Part shown: positions 32,932-44,600 of the stretch, piece after piece | How positions within the stretch are numbered: position 1 is the first letter of the stretch | Layout of the letters: each line of letters starts with the position of its first letter | NCBI GenBank assembly: GCA_016647705.1 | Contig: CM028328.1 | Coordinates: 42,477,429-42,541,428, forward strand | DNA from: Eucommia ulmoides | Lineage: Eukaryota; Streptophyta; Magnoliopsida; Garryales; Eucommiaceae | Length of the DNA stretch: 64,000 nucleotides | Reading direction: 5' to 3' | The notes under the pieces: model-generated | The model's input: the letters and a program-made list of their open reading frames with translations, nothing else | Databases searched by the model: none | What the model was told of the DNA's origin: nothing | Made by a program: the position numbers and the translations under genes

Positions 32932-33729
32932 TGATGAGAGTATATTCGGGTACCATTGAGTCAGCACCTGGGGCCACAGCCACGTGTCCATACTAGTTTG
33001 TGACATTGACACATTCCGGAATCCATATTGCCAAGTTAAAGCATACACCGACCAAGACTCCTCCTTGGAATATCCTTCGCACCAAGGAATGAGCAAGGTG
33101 CCCCGTAGGGATGTTGCTGCATAAAGCTTTGCGTCGGACTCTGGACAGCTAACTTCAGGGACTTAGTCGTTTACATTGATCGGTTCCCCATTTTAGTTTG
33201 TTTATCTTCCAAGACTCCATAGATCTCCACTCTTCTCTACCAGCTCACCACCACAGGTCTGACAGAGGCCCGCAGGCTTTGCTAAATGGGCCCAAAAGTC
33301 CAAACCCAATGATTATCTCCTAAACGTCCCAGATTATTGGGTAAACACATGGTTTCACCTAATTAACCATGTTTAGGCCCGACTGATCATCTCAGATGCC
33401 TATATATACCAAGGGTTATACAAGCCCGAGGTACACTTTATTTACGCGAATGCTTTGAGTTCATTTGTTTACTTGACGCATTTCTATACCTCTTCTCGCT
33501 GAGCTCTTATTCACATGCCGGAAGGGCTTCGTTGAGACAAATCCCGACCTGAGCCTTTTGTAGGTACTACTCCCCGAGGAGGATGACTCTGGACGCAGTA
33601 GGTCAGTCCTCCTAGGACCCAGTACAACTCATGTGAAGAATTTTCAACCGTCGACTCCACCTCAGCAAAAGGACACATGTCATTTAACTAAACTATACTC
33701 GAGGTGTTGATCACTTTGAGACACTAACA
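32932..33729 (+). repeat. Mini TAT-like element 5' LTR
   Basis: TGATGAGAGTATATTCGGG to GACACTAACA. TATA-like GCCTATATATACC at 33399-33411. Matches 34317-35114 along its length with many scattered differences, so the insertion is not recent. Confidence 0.8.
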
Positions 33730-33812
33730 GTTTGGGCCGTATGTAGGATTCGCTTTTATTTTCTCCGCGGTGAAGGTTAGTCTATGCTTGGGATGTGTTT
33801 ACGGTTTAAACA

Positions 33813-34056
33813 AGTGTCGCCTAGAAATTTGAAGAAATTTTGAGGTTGCCCTATTGTGCTACTCAACCGTGGACCCCGACTATATGAGGGCCTATTCTAG
33901 ATTCACCCCTAAAAAAAAATTAACTGTTGAAAAAGTGTCACCCCAAAAATCTAAGAAATTTCAGGGTCGCCCTGCTATGCTACCTAAGCCTAGAGCCCTG
34001 GCTGTATGGGTTCCTATTCCAAATTAACCCTCTAGAAAAAGTTAAAGGTCAGAAAA
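33813..34056 (+). repeat. Two tandem units of about 121 bp inside the mini TAT-like element
   Basis: AGTGTCGCC...AGAAATTTTGAGGTTGCCCT (33813) recurs as AGTGTCACC...AGAAATTTCAGGGTCGCCCT (33934), and a further degraded start appears at 34056. Confidence 0.7.
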
Positions 34057-34316
34057 ATGTCCTATACAACTCTGTCGTCGATAGGGTTGCCCAAAAGGGC
34101 ACGTGTCTGCCTCCCAAGAGCTCGAATAACCTAGAGGCTAGCGCTGTGAGACCTAGGACCTGCTGGCCAAAAGGACAAACCTCTAGTCAGTAGAGAGCTC
34201 CAGAGAGCCGACCATGGGTATTTTTCGTGCTTCGAATCCTCTAGGATATCCATTCTGGCCATAAATTGATATCACTTACCGTCTTGCTTCCTTTGTCCCC
34301 CAAGGCTAGGGGCAAC

Positions 34317-35114
34317 TAATGAGAGTATTTTCGAGCACCACTGAGTTAACACTTGGGGCCACAGTTACATATCTATCCTTATTGTGACACGAACACATTC
34401 CGAAATCCATAATACCATGCTAGAGCATACACCAATCAAGGCTCCTCCCTAGAATCTCTTTTGCACCCAGGAAGGAGCAATGTACCTAGCAGGGATATTG
34501 TTGCCCAAAGCTCTACGCCGCAACCTGGACGGCCAACTTCAAGAACTTAGTCGTTCACCTCGACCGGCTCCACATTCCAGCTCGTTTCTCCTCCAGGACT
34601 CCATGGATCTTCACTGTCCTCTACCAGCTTACCACCACAAGCCTGATAGAGGCCCACAGGCTTCGCCAAATGAGCCCAAAAGTCCAAGCCCAGTAATTAT
34701 CTCCTAAATGCCCCCCATTATCTGCTAAACACATGGTTTTCACCTAATTAATTGTGTTTAGGCTCGACTAATCATCTCCAACGCCTATACATACCAGAGG
34801 CTATAGAAGCCCGATGTACGCTTTATTTACGCAAATGGTCTAAGTTCATTTATTTACTTGACGCATTTTTGTATCTTTTCTCTCTGAGATCTTATTCTCA
34901 CGCCAGAAATGTTTTGCGGGAACAAATCTCGACCCGAATCTTCTGTAGGTACCATTCCCCGAGGAGCAAGGCTCTGAACACAGTAAATCAGCCCTCCTAG
35001 GACACAATACAGCTCACGTGAAGAATTTTCAACTGTTGACTCCACCTCAGCAAAAGGACACATGTCATCTAACTGGACCATACTCAAAGCGTTGACCACT
35101 TTGGAATACTAACA
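34317..35114 (+). repeat. Mini TAT-like element 3' LTR
   Basis: TAATGAGAGTATTTTCGAG to GGAATACTAACA; TATA-like GCCTATACATACC at 34782-34794. The start has TA in place of TG. Confidence 0.8.
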
Positions 35115-35119
35115 GGAAC

Positions 35120-35949
35120 AATTTACATTATCGAGTTACCAAATATTTTTTATCTCCTCTTATTTAATTATATTAAACAGTAGTACATTTATTCAATATT
35201 CAGGATCTCCAGTGATAATGATATAATTGCAAAAATAATATCAAGAAATACAATTTATTAATACTTAAGATTGAAATGTTTTACATATATAAGTTTTAAA
35301 TATAATATTATAAGATTGACTATAATGTTTACATTTAACAGTGTTTGCACCTTGACACCCTAAATTGTTGTATCTTGACATTTAAATTTGTGCATAGAGG
35401 AGATATCGCTTCTTAGGATAATAATTATATCGTCTATTTATGTTTGAATTGTTAATATTTTGAGTTATATAAAGAGATTAAAATACGAGTAAAATGAGAG
35501 TGGATATATTTATAATTATAAAGGATACAAAATATACGGGGAAATTAAATAAACACTTTTTAATTTTTTCAAAATATAATTCAGATTTAAAAAAAAAAAA
35601 GTTTCCGATTCCGATTATACGGATTTTGTTAGACCGATGCATGATCCAACCATTTGATTATAAAATATCATTTTTATCATATTAGGCTTATTTTATTTTA
35701 TTAAGAGTATTAAATGGATGTACATGTAGGCCCAAAAAAAAGAATAAAGAAAATGAAATTCATGTTGATGTGGGAAAGATACGATGCTGATATATAATGT
35801 CGGCCTCAAAACCAAAAAAAAAAAAAAGAAGGAATTTTTAATTTATTTCTCTAAATATTAAACAAAAGGCGTTTTAAGTGGAAGTAAAAATGATGACTAG
35901 GGAATTCAATTTTATTATTATTTCTTAATTATCAAGTTAATTTCTGTAC
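35120..35949. other. AT-rich upstream region of YDA, probably with copia LTR remnant at left
   Basis: No gene seen. The left end rejoins element H sequence after removal of the mini element. Poly-A runs lie at 35590-35602 and 35813-35827. It should contain the distal promoter of YDA, but I see no clear motif. Confidence 0.4.
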
Positions 35950-38687
35950 ATTAAAATCGTTATACAGGCCCAACTCCTCTGCTCTCTCGCTCTCGCTCTC
36001 TCTCTGTCACTCTCTCTCTCTCTACTCCTGCAGACTTCCATACTTTCTCTCTGTCTCTGCATTTCTTCACTCTTTTGATCTCCGTAGGATTTTGCAATTG
36101 GAAGTACTCATAATTTCTGGCTGGTTCTTCAACTCTTTGCGTGAGATTTCTAGGGTTTATTTCAATCTTCTGAAGTTGAATTGGATAGCAATTTGGAGTG
36201 CGGTCTTATACTTGAGAGAGGTAAAGCTGTGAATTTGAGGTTAGTTTTATCTAATCTATCCAGTTTTTTGGTTTAGTTTCTGACTGTTGAATTAGTAGTT
36301 TTTCTGGTTTTCCAATGTATGTGTAGATCTGAGCTGAAATGCTGCGTGTTTCATTTCTTGAGGTTGAAGCCAATTGATGATATGAACATTGAATTTTTAG
36401 GAATTTTGATTTGGTTGAGGAGAAATGCAAAAAATACAAAGAGGAAACGAGAAGAATAAACGTGGTTATGAAAATGAAAAGACGATCGATGGTGGATCTT
36501 TTTCTATATGTCGGTAAGGTTTTCAATGAGAGAAAATCTGCGGCCAACTTCGCGATGTAGTTCTGTATATTTTTGTAGGAGCAGGGACTTGAGTTTATGT
36601 TTTTCATAAAATCTATGAAATTTACGTTCTTTATATTGAAATGGGAAGGAGATCTACTTTTTGTTTTCAAAATAAAATATATTCTCAAGAAAAAATCTGA
36701 AGGACGGCAATCAAGTGCCAAAATTGGGATCAAAGTTTTGTTATTTCTTTGTTTGGGAAGCAAAGTTTTTTCTATTTGAAACCCAGAATCAGGGTTAGAT
36801 ATTGTCTTTGGCTCCATGTAGTATCTTAGATGGAATGCAGCATCAGTGTCTCCTGGGGTCAACACTGGCTTATCTGATGTTGATGGAAAGTAGAAGGATC
36901 TGTGGTTATAGAATGCAGGGGGGCTGGAACAATTAATTATTATTGGCATCTTCCCAAAATAGGGAAATGAAGTGTTAGGGTTTCTACTTACGCAGATGTA
37001 TTAAAAAGATAAGAAATCTTGAAATTAAGGTCTGATATCCAAACGTATGCTTTTTCTTCAAGCAAAATGTGAAAAATAAGAACGGCCATAGGAAATGAAA
37101 TTTTATGAGCTGCTTTGCTCGTCTCTTTTGGCATTCATTTCCATCTAAGTTTTATGAGCTGGTTTCCTTGTCTCCTTTGGCATTCATTTCCTTCTCCTCT
37201 TTCTCTCAAATGGTCAAGAGGATGGTATCATGAGAGCTATTTAATTCTGTACTTCACTATGTCCCTGAAAAATCACTATATAAATGATTATAAAAACAAA
37301 AAGTTGGATGCTACACTGTGTCCGTCGAAGCATGGACCTTTAGGTTTTAACTGAAGAAGAGGATAAATAATGTGCAGAAACTTAACAGAGATGAATGGAA
37401 AGCTAGTTAAGATTTGTTATGTCATTTTGTCATTTATATAAGCTTTCCTTCTAACTAAAATCTATTATTTAAAACTTGAAAGGAAACAATAATTTCTCTA
37501 GTTTCTTCCTTTTTCTAAAACCAGAATTGTGCAAATCCTTTGCTGAATTGTTGCCTCCTCAATGGACCAATAGCCATTAGAGGGTGAATACCATAGGTTT
37601 TCTTTTCCATGGACTATGAGATCTCCGAGAATTTAGAACTCAACTAAATTTTTGCTGGTCGTCATCCATGTCGTGGATCAGGTTTCCATCACTCTTACTT
37701 TGCCCAATGAGATGACACATGTATTCTAAATGCCAAACTCTTTGTCTCTGTTGGCTGTGCTTTTCTTATGATTTTTGTACCCTTGTTTTAATTTTGGGAG
37801 GGGTATGGCGAAATCATGGGTGATAGTGTTTGAAATTAACACTAACAGGCTGAAGATTATTTCTAACACTTGAAGCATCATTTATGTCAATAATGTTTTT
37901 ACATCATTTACCTTTTACATGAAAAGAAATCGCTGTCTAGATTGTATTAAGTTCTTTAATTTTGCCTTTTGTTTTTTTATAGATCTGACAAGTATTTACT
38001 GCATACACAATTTCACATAAATTCAAATATTTCTCTTCGGAAGTGTCTCTCTCTAAATGCATATTTATTAAAGGTATGTTTCTCCATGTATGCATGGTGC
38101 AGCTCTTGTTCTTTTTCACTTTGTTTATAATTTTTCTGGTGTATTTTTTAACTTGAGGTTGTGGGTAAATTGTTCCAGCCCGATAACCATGAGTTGTGGG
38201 TTTGAACCTTGAGAGCAGCCACTTTGTGTAGCACCAAAGTTTAGGTTTGTTTCTAATCTGACACTTCCGAGGCCTTCTCTTAGTGGGGGACCAAATGAGT
38301 GATTTCAACCTAGTGCACTTTAAGGCATTTAATCTCTTTTTTGTTATAACATAGTTTTCCAAATAATGTATAAGATTGGTAGTTCTATAGGTAGTTGTAT
38401 TCTAAGCTGTTCCTAAAGATGGCTGAGGTGCTTTAGGTATCTGAAGCCCGTCCTGGAGAGTTGTTTTGAAAACAAGTTTTATGTCTAGAGCTATGAGTAA
38501 TGGTACAGGTCCAAAATGATTTGCACAAAATTGTTTACAAACTAATGTGTTAGATTTTAGTTGGTTAAGGCATGGATAATTATAGACTAACTTATATCTA
38601 CCTTGGAACTTCATGTACAGGTATTCTGCATTTGTTGGATTAGAAGAAATTGTCTGTTGATGCTGTAGTCTTTTAGTGTCAGAAAAT
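35950..38687 (+). promoter_or_regulatory. YDA: YDA 5'UTR: CT-rich leader exon and 2.4-kb intron (inferred)
   Basis: A dense (CT)n tract at 35980-36060, typical of plant 5' leaders, is followed by a good donor at 36221 (GAGAG|GTAAAG). Before the start codon there is an acceptor at 38620 (CATGTACAG|GTATTC). This predicts a non-coding exon of about 260 bp, an intron 36221-38620, and 67 nt of leader in the coding exon. That last part carries a two-codon upstream frame, ATG CTG TAG, at 38660-38668. The small minus-strand frames across 36251-38800 are not supported. Confidence 0.5.
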
Positions 38688-41600
38688 ATGCCTCCATGGT
38701 GGAAAGCATCAACAAAAGAAACAAAAAAGAAAACAGGCAAGGAGAGTTTCATCGACACATTACACCGTAAATTTAAAATTCCATCCGAAAGTAAGTCCAC
38801 AAGTAGATCAGGAGGGTCTCAAAGACTTGGCAGGGACACAATTTCAGAAAGGGGGTCTCAATCGCGACCACAGTCAAGGTCACCGTCACCTTCTAAACAC
38901 GTATCGAGATGTCAAAGTTTTGCTGAAAGGCCCAAGGCACAACCACTCCCACTTCCAGGTCTGCGTCCTGCAGGTGTAGTCCGTACGGATTCTGGTATAA
39001 GCGTATCGGCCAAGCAAAGGCAGGAAAGAGGGTCTAGGCCATCATTATTTCGTCCTCTTCCAAGACCTGCATGCATCCGAAACAAGCCAGATCCCACTGA
39101 TTTGGATGGAGATTTGGTCACTGCTTCTTTTTCCAGTGAAGGCTCGATTGAGATTGATGATCCAGCTGACTCACGTCAACGTAGTCCCCTGGTGACAGAC
39201 TCTGCTACTGGGAACAGAACTACCACATGCAGCCCTTCCAGGTGAGCTTGCTTACTCATATCCATACTTTCCTCGTCTATGAACAACCCCCCCCCCAACC
39301 CAACCCAAAAATAAAAATAAAAAATAATAAATGAAAAGAAAAAAAGAAAGAATAATAAGCGAGACTTTGACGGCACATTTGGCGGGGCACGCTTGGGAGG
39401 AAGTAATCGAAGCAGCTTCGTGTTGGATGGACACAAAATTTGAATGAGCTCCTATTCTAAATTTTATTGCATTCCATAATAATCTTATTCCATTATAATG
39501 GTATTCCATTATTGCCTTCCGGACATGCCCTTAAGGGTTCCCCTTTCCCTAACAAATGATAATTGTTGAATTCAATTACATGTGACTCATTCAAGTCATT
39601 TGTCATGTTGCATGTTTATTTTATTTTTCTAGCAATTTTCTTCATTCCTAATTTATTTACCTCATCTTTTATGAAGGATGACGGTTAAGGATCAGACCCC
39701 TGTTGTGCAGACGAACTCAGTGGAGGCATTAAGACCTGCGAATCCTTTGTTCAATAACCACATCTCTCCTTCGTCTCCTAAAAGGAGACCTCTGAATGGT
39801 CACATGACAAATCTGCAGGTTCCTTGTCATGCGGCTTTCTCAAGTGCTCCAGACAGCTCAATGTCAAGTCCTTCGAGAAGTCCCATGAGAGCATTTGGCA
39901 CTGATAAAGTCACAAATTCCACTTTCTATGCTGGAAAGCCTTATCCAGATCTTCCTTTACTTGGATCTGGACAATGCTCCAGCCCAGGGTCAGGTCAAAA
40001 TTCTGGGCATAATTCAATGGGAGGCGATATGTCAGGCCCATTATTTTGGCAGCCCAGTAGGGGTAGCCCAGAGTACTCTCCAATTCCTAGCCCAAGAATG
40101 ACTAGCCCTGGACCTAGCTCCAGGATTCAAAGTGGTGCTGTCACACCACTTCATCCCAGAGCTGGAGGGGCAGCCTCTGAATCACAGACTAGCTGGCCTG
40201 ATGATGGAAAACAACAAAGTCACAGGTTGCCCCTTCCTCCTGTAACAGTTCCCCATTCTTCACATTTCTCTCACCCAAATTCAGCTGCAACATCTCCGTC
40301 TCTACCACGGAGTCCAGGAAGGGCTGAGAACGTTACAAGCCCTGGTTCACGCTGGAAAAAGGGAAAGCTTCTTGGCAGGGGCACATTTGGACATGTTTAT
40401 GTTGGTTTTAACAGGTGCATCCAGATGATAAATCTCAGATTTATGTAGTTCTTTCTTTCATTCCTTTCCCCCTTTTTTCTTTATATATTTCTCATTCATT
40501 AGCTTCACCATTTCCCATTGGGTTTTAACTCTTGTACTTGCATATGATACCAAACAATTTTTCTCAATCATTAGCTAAAGGTTTCTTTTAGGTTTTTAGG
40601 ATGCTAGCGTAACTGATTAGAAGTGCTTAAATTTTTAGGGTTTGTTGTTTCTTAAAATGTTGGTCATTGGTTTATATGTTATAATCTTAAGTGTTGGTCA
40701 TTGATTTTAGGTGTTGGTTAATGATTTTTTATCGTTTACAGCATTAAATGTTTATAACTGAGTGAGTTTTTGTGTGTTCCTTATTTCCTTGATACAGTGA
40801 AAGCGGTGAAATGTGTGCAATGAAGGAGGTTACATTATTCTCAGATGATGCTAAGTCTAAGGAAAGTGCAAAGCAGTTGGCACAAGTAAGATTATTAGCT
40901 AGAGAGGGTGTAGTTTATTATTTCTTTTTATTGCCTTCCATTAATATCACTTAATATGTAGCTCCAGGTGGAGGTTCTTATCCTTAAAATTTGAACAGGA
41001 AATTGCTTTGCTGAGCCGCTTGCGGCATCCAAATATCGTTCAGTACATTGGGTCTGAAACGGTATGTTTCATGCCTGCTTGTTTCTTTTCTTTTCCTTTT
41101 TCTTCCCCCCCCTGTTTTTCCATGTTGACTAATTAAGATGTTTCCGGACATATTTCTCATTTCTATGTGTTTTTTAATGTTCTGAAATAGCTACTTCATC
41201 CAGTGAGGCTTAACGCTTAAAATTGTCTTTGCATTTGATTCCTAATGTCATAGTTCACAAAAGTTTATCCAATCTAGTACCTTGTTTGCACATAGATACA
41301 GTGTCATATTATTGTCATGCTGTAATGTTCCATCTTAGATTTTGTTTTTTCCCAATCTCTTCTACCCCATTTTGCAACTTACAGTGATCTTTTCTCTAAA
41401 CTGTATCTGAACTTGTATGTTTGAGTAGGTAGGAGATAAACTCTATATATATTTGGAATATGTGTCGGGGGGTTCCATCCATAAGCTTCTTCAAGAATAT
41501 GGACAATTTGGTGAATCAGCCATTCGTAGTTATACTCAACAAATCTTGTCAGGCCTTGCTTATTTACATGCTAAAAATACCGTCCACAGGTAAATCGACT

Positions 41601-44600
41601 TACTTGTATTTGGATTGACTCCCGGGTTTATTCTTCTCCCAGCCACTTTGTTCTGGATACATATGTTTCTTTTATATAAAACTGCATTTTGTTGTAGGGA
41701 TATTAAAGGAGCAAATATCCTTGTGGATCCAAGCGGTCGTGTCAAATTGGCAGACTTTGGTATGGCGAAGCATGTAAGTCTTTGGCATATTTGAAATGTA
41801 ACAAGTTAAAAGAAAAAAAAAAAAAAAAAAAGGGAAAAGAAAAGAATAAAAAAAAAAAAAAGGACCGAAACAGTAGTCAGTAGCCAGACTTGTTGAGAAG
41901 TTGTAGAAATGTAGGAATTGCACATAGAGCAAAAAGCAACCAACAGAATTTCTATTGCAAAAAGTGACAACCCAAACCCTGTAAGTTTTGGTAATATCCA
42001 ATTAGAAAAGTTGATTGCCTTGAGATTAATGTTCTTAAGCATATTCTCTTAATCTGGGATTAGAAAAACAGAGAAAATTAGTACATATGATGCAAATTTT
42101 CTTGAGAATCTGTGACATCTTCTTATTGGGTGTCTTGATATCATTTTAATTTTGCAGATCACAGGGCAGTCCTGTCCATTATCATTCAAGGGAAGCCCTT
42201 ATTGGATGGCACCTGAGGTAACTGTATCATCTTATTGCTTTAATCTTTTGCTTGCACTCTCACGACTAGTACATTTCTTATTTCTCTCTTCCACTGTTTA
42301 TTCAGGTTATAAAAAATTCAAATGGCTCTAACCTTGCTGTTGATGTATGGAGCCTTGGCTGCACCGTTTTGGAGATGGCTACATCAAAACCACCTTGGAG
42401 CCAGTATGAAGGGGTCAGTAATTTTGGCATTGATACTTTCACATGTTTTTATCTTTTCATTTGATTTAAATTCCTTGCATGTTGAGACCTTTGCATTTGG
42501 GTGAGTTATTTGAAGAGGGAATTTGATTTTGAAAAGCAATTTTTTAACAAAATTTTACAATTCCATTTTTCCCAAATCAAATTCCTTATTCAAATGCCTT
42601 ACCCCAAACATACCCTTAATGTTAGAAAGCTATTTTCTTTGTCGTCTTATGATGATATATTTGCTTGTTCTGGTTTACAGGTTGCTGCCATGTTCAAGAT
42701 TGGCAACAGCAAAGAATTGCCTGCAATTCCTGATAACCTCTCAGACGATGGAAAAGATTTTGTGAGGCAGTGTTTGCAGCGCAATCCACTGCATCGTCCA
42801 ACGGCTGCTCAGCTTTTGGAGCACCCTTTTGTTAAAAGTGCTGCACCTTTGGAAAAACCAGTTGTTGGTTCTGAGCCTTCGGATCTTCCTGGTGTTTCAA
42901 ATGCAGTGAAATCTGTGGTATGTTTTTTTATCAGTCTGTTTTTTTACCTCTATTGAATTGAAATTAAAGCCATTTATACTTCTTGATTCTCTGTTTCCGT
43001 CTCTCTCCAATTTAGGGGAGATATTTGATTGTCCTTAAAATAAGTCACTTATAATTTTTTGTCCTCATTTTTTCTCTTTAGTTTTTAGTTCCTCAAATAA
43101 ATTTGTAATTCTTTAATTGATATCAACTAGATTGAATCTATTGAGTTGATATCAACTAGATATTGAATTTGTATTTGATATCTTAGTTAAAGTCAACTAA
43201 AATATTGATAAGGATTAAAAAATAAGTAGGTAAGAACTGAAAAATATATTGCTCTGTAAATTGGGTAAAAGATTTTTTTTCTTTAAAAAAAATGGAGGAC
43301 TATATAATAAGAACCCCTTCCAATTATTTATTTTGCAAAGAAGAATGAAAATGCTGATAAATATGTACAAGATTATCTTTACATCCTTGTTTAGATTAAT
43401 GAAGTGCCATGCTATGCTACTTTCTTGTCATCCTGGGTATGCGTCGCAATATTTTTACTGATGTTCTGATTTGTGAAATGCTTCAGGGTATTGGAAATGC
43501 GAGCAATATTTCGAATGTAGATTTGGAAAGACTTGCTATCCATTCGTCTAGAGTATCAAGATCTAATTTCCACACCACGTCAGTCTTCTCCCTCTCTAAT
43601 GAGATGTTTTTTAATACTAGTGTTTATCCTGTGGCTAAGACGGCTAATTGTAATTTCAAGTCATAATTTGAACCCCACTTGGATATCCTAATTTGAAGGC
43701 AGGGCAAATGGAACTCATATCGTAATTTGAAGGCAGGGCAAATGGAACTCTTTATCTTTTAATAAAATCAATGCAAAATTAGAAAAGAATGTAATCAAGC
43801 ATTTTAGATTTTGCATTTGCCCAGTAGAAGGCCACAGTTTTTTTTTTTTTTGAATCTCACACTACCGCTATATCCATTAAAAAGAAAGATACTGCATTTG
43901 ACCCATTCAAAATAAAATAACAGAAACTTACTTTATTTCGCAATTCTATATTATTTGTTTATATATATATAAAAGAAAATCTTAAAATAGGTAAAATAAA
44001 TAAATTAATAAAAATTGAACTGCGACCTTGGGATAGAGAAAACTAGAAAGAAAGAACAGAGGAAAGTAAGGCCAAGCGTTAGCTGAGGGAATTGAATCGC
44101 TTGGGGCTATAAACAATAAGGGCACGTTTGGGTAGGGTATTTGAAGAATGAATTTCATTTCAAGAAGGGGGTTTGTAATTTTCCTTAACATAAGTTTAAA
44201 AAAAAATTACAAAACCCTTCTCGAAATGAAATGCCGCCCCTAAATGGAACATAAATAAGTAAGGCCCGTTTGGTAACCGTTTCGTGCCCATCCCATGCAT
44301 TGGGATGGAAATGAGATGAGATGGGATGAAAATTTTGTTTCCTCATTGGGAACAGAATCGCGTTTGGTAACGATAATTTTTTATTTTTTTTTATCTGAGA
44401 ACAGAATTGCGTTTGGTAACGATATCCAAGAAATCAAGAACGTACTTTAAACCACAATAAAAAAATCATCAAACAATTAAACCCTAAATTACAATCAAGA
44501 AGCAATCAAACCCTAAATCACAATCGAAATTGAAATCGAAATCGAACCCTAAAATCGATTTCGATTTCAAAATCAAAACCTGATTTCGATTTTGAAATCA

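Larger units (their letters stand above)
32932..35114 (+). mobile_element. Mini TAT-like LTR element without coding capacity
   Basis: Two 798-bp LTRs (32932-33729, 34317-35114) enclose only 587 bp. A PBS-like TTTGGGCCGTATGTAGG follows the first LTR; a purine-rich GGCTAGGGGCAAC precedes the second. Flanking 5-mers agaac (32927-32931) and ggaac (35115-35119) match at four of five positions. It has no gag or pol and would depend on proteins supplied in trans, like element D's family, with which it shares LTRs. Confidence 0.75.

Noticed and set aside
36251..36949. 232-residue minus-strand frame upstream of YDA
   Set aside because: AT-biased, no domain, opposite to the 5'UTR intron of YDA; no supporting splice or promoter signal.
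37937..38362. 141-residue minus-strand frame
   Set aside because: Lys-rich composition from AT-rich intron; no family resemblance.
42490..42680. Open frame extending upstream of YDA exon 9
   Set aside because: The GT-AG intron with MITE-like content and the kinase alignment place the exon start at 42681.
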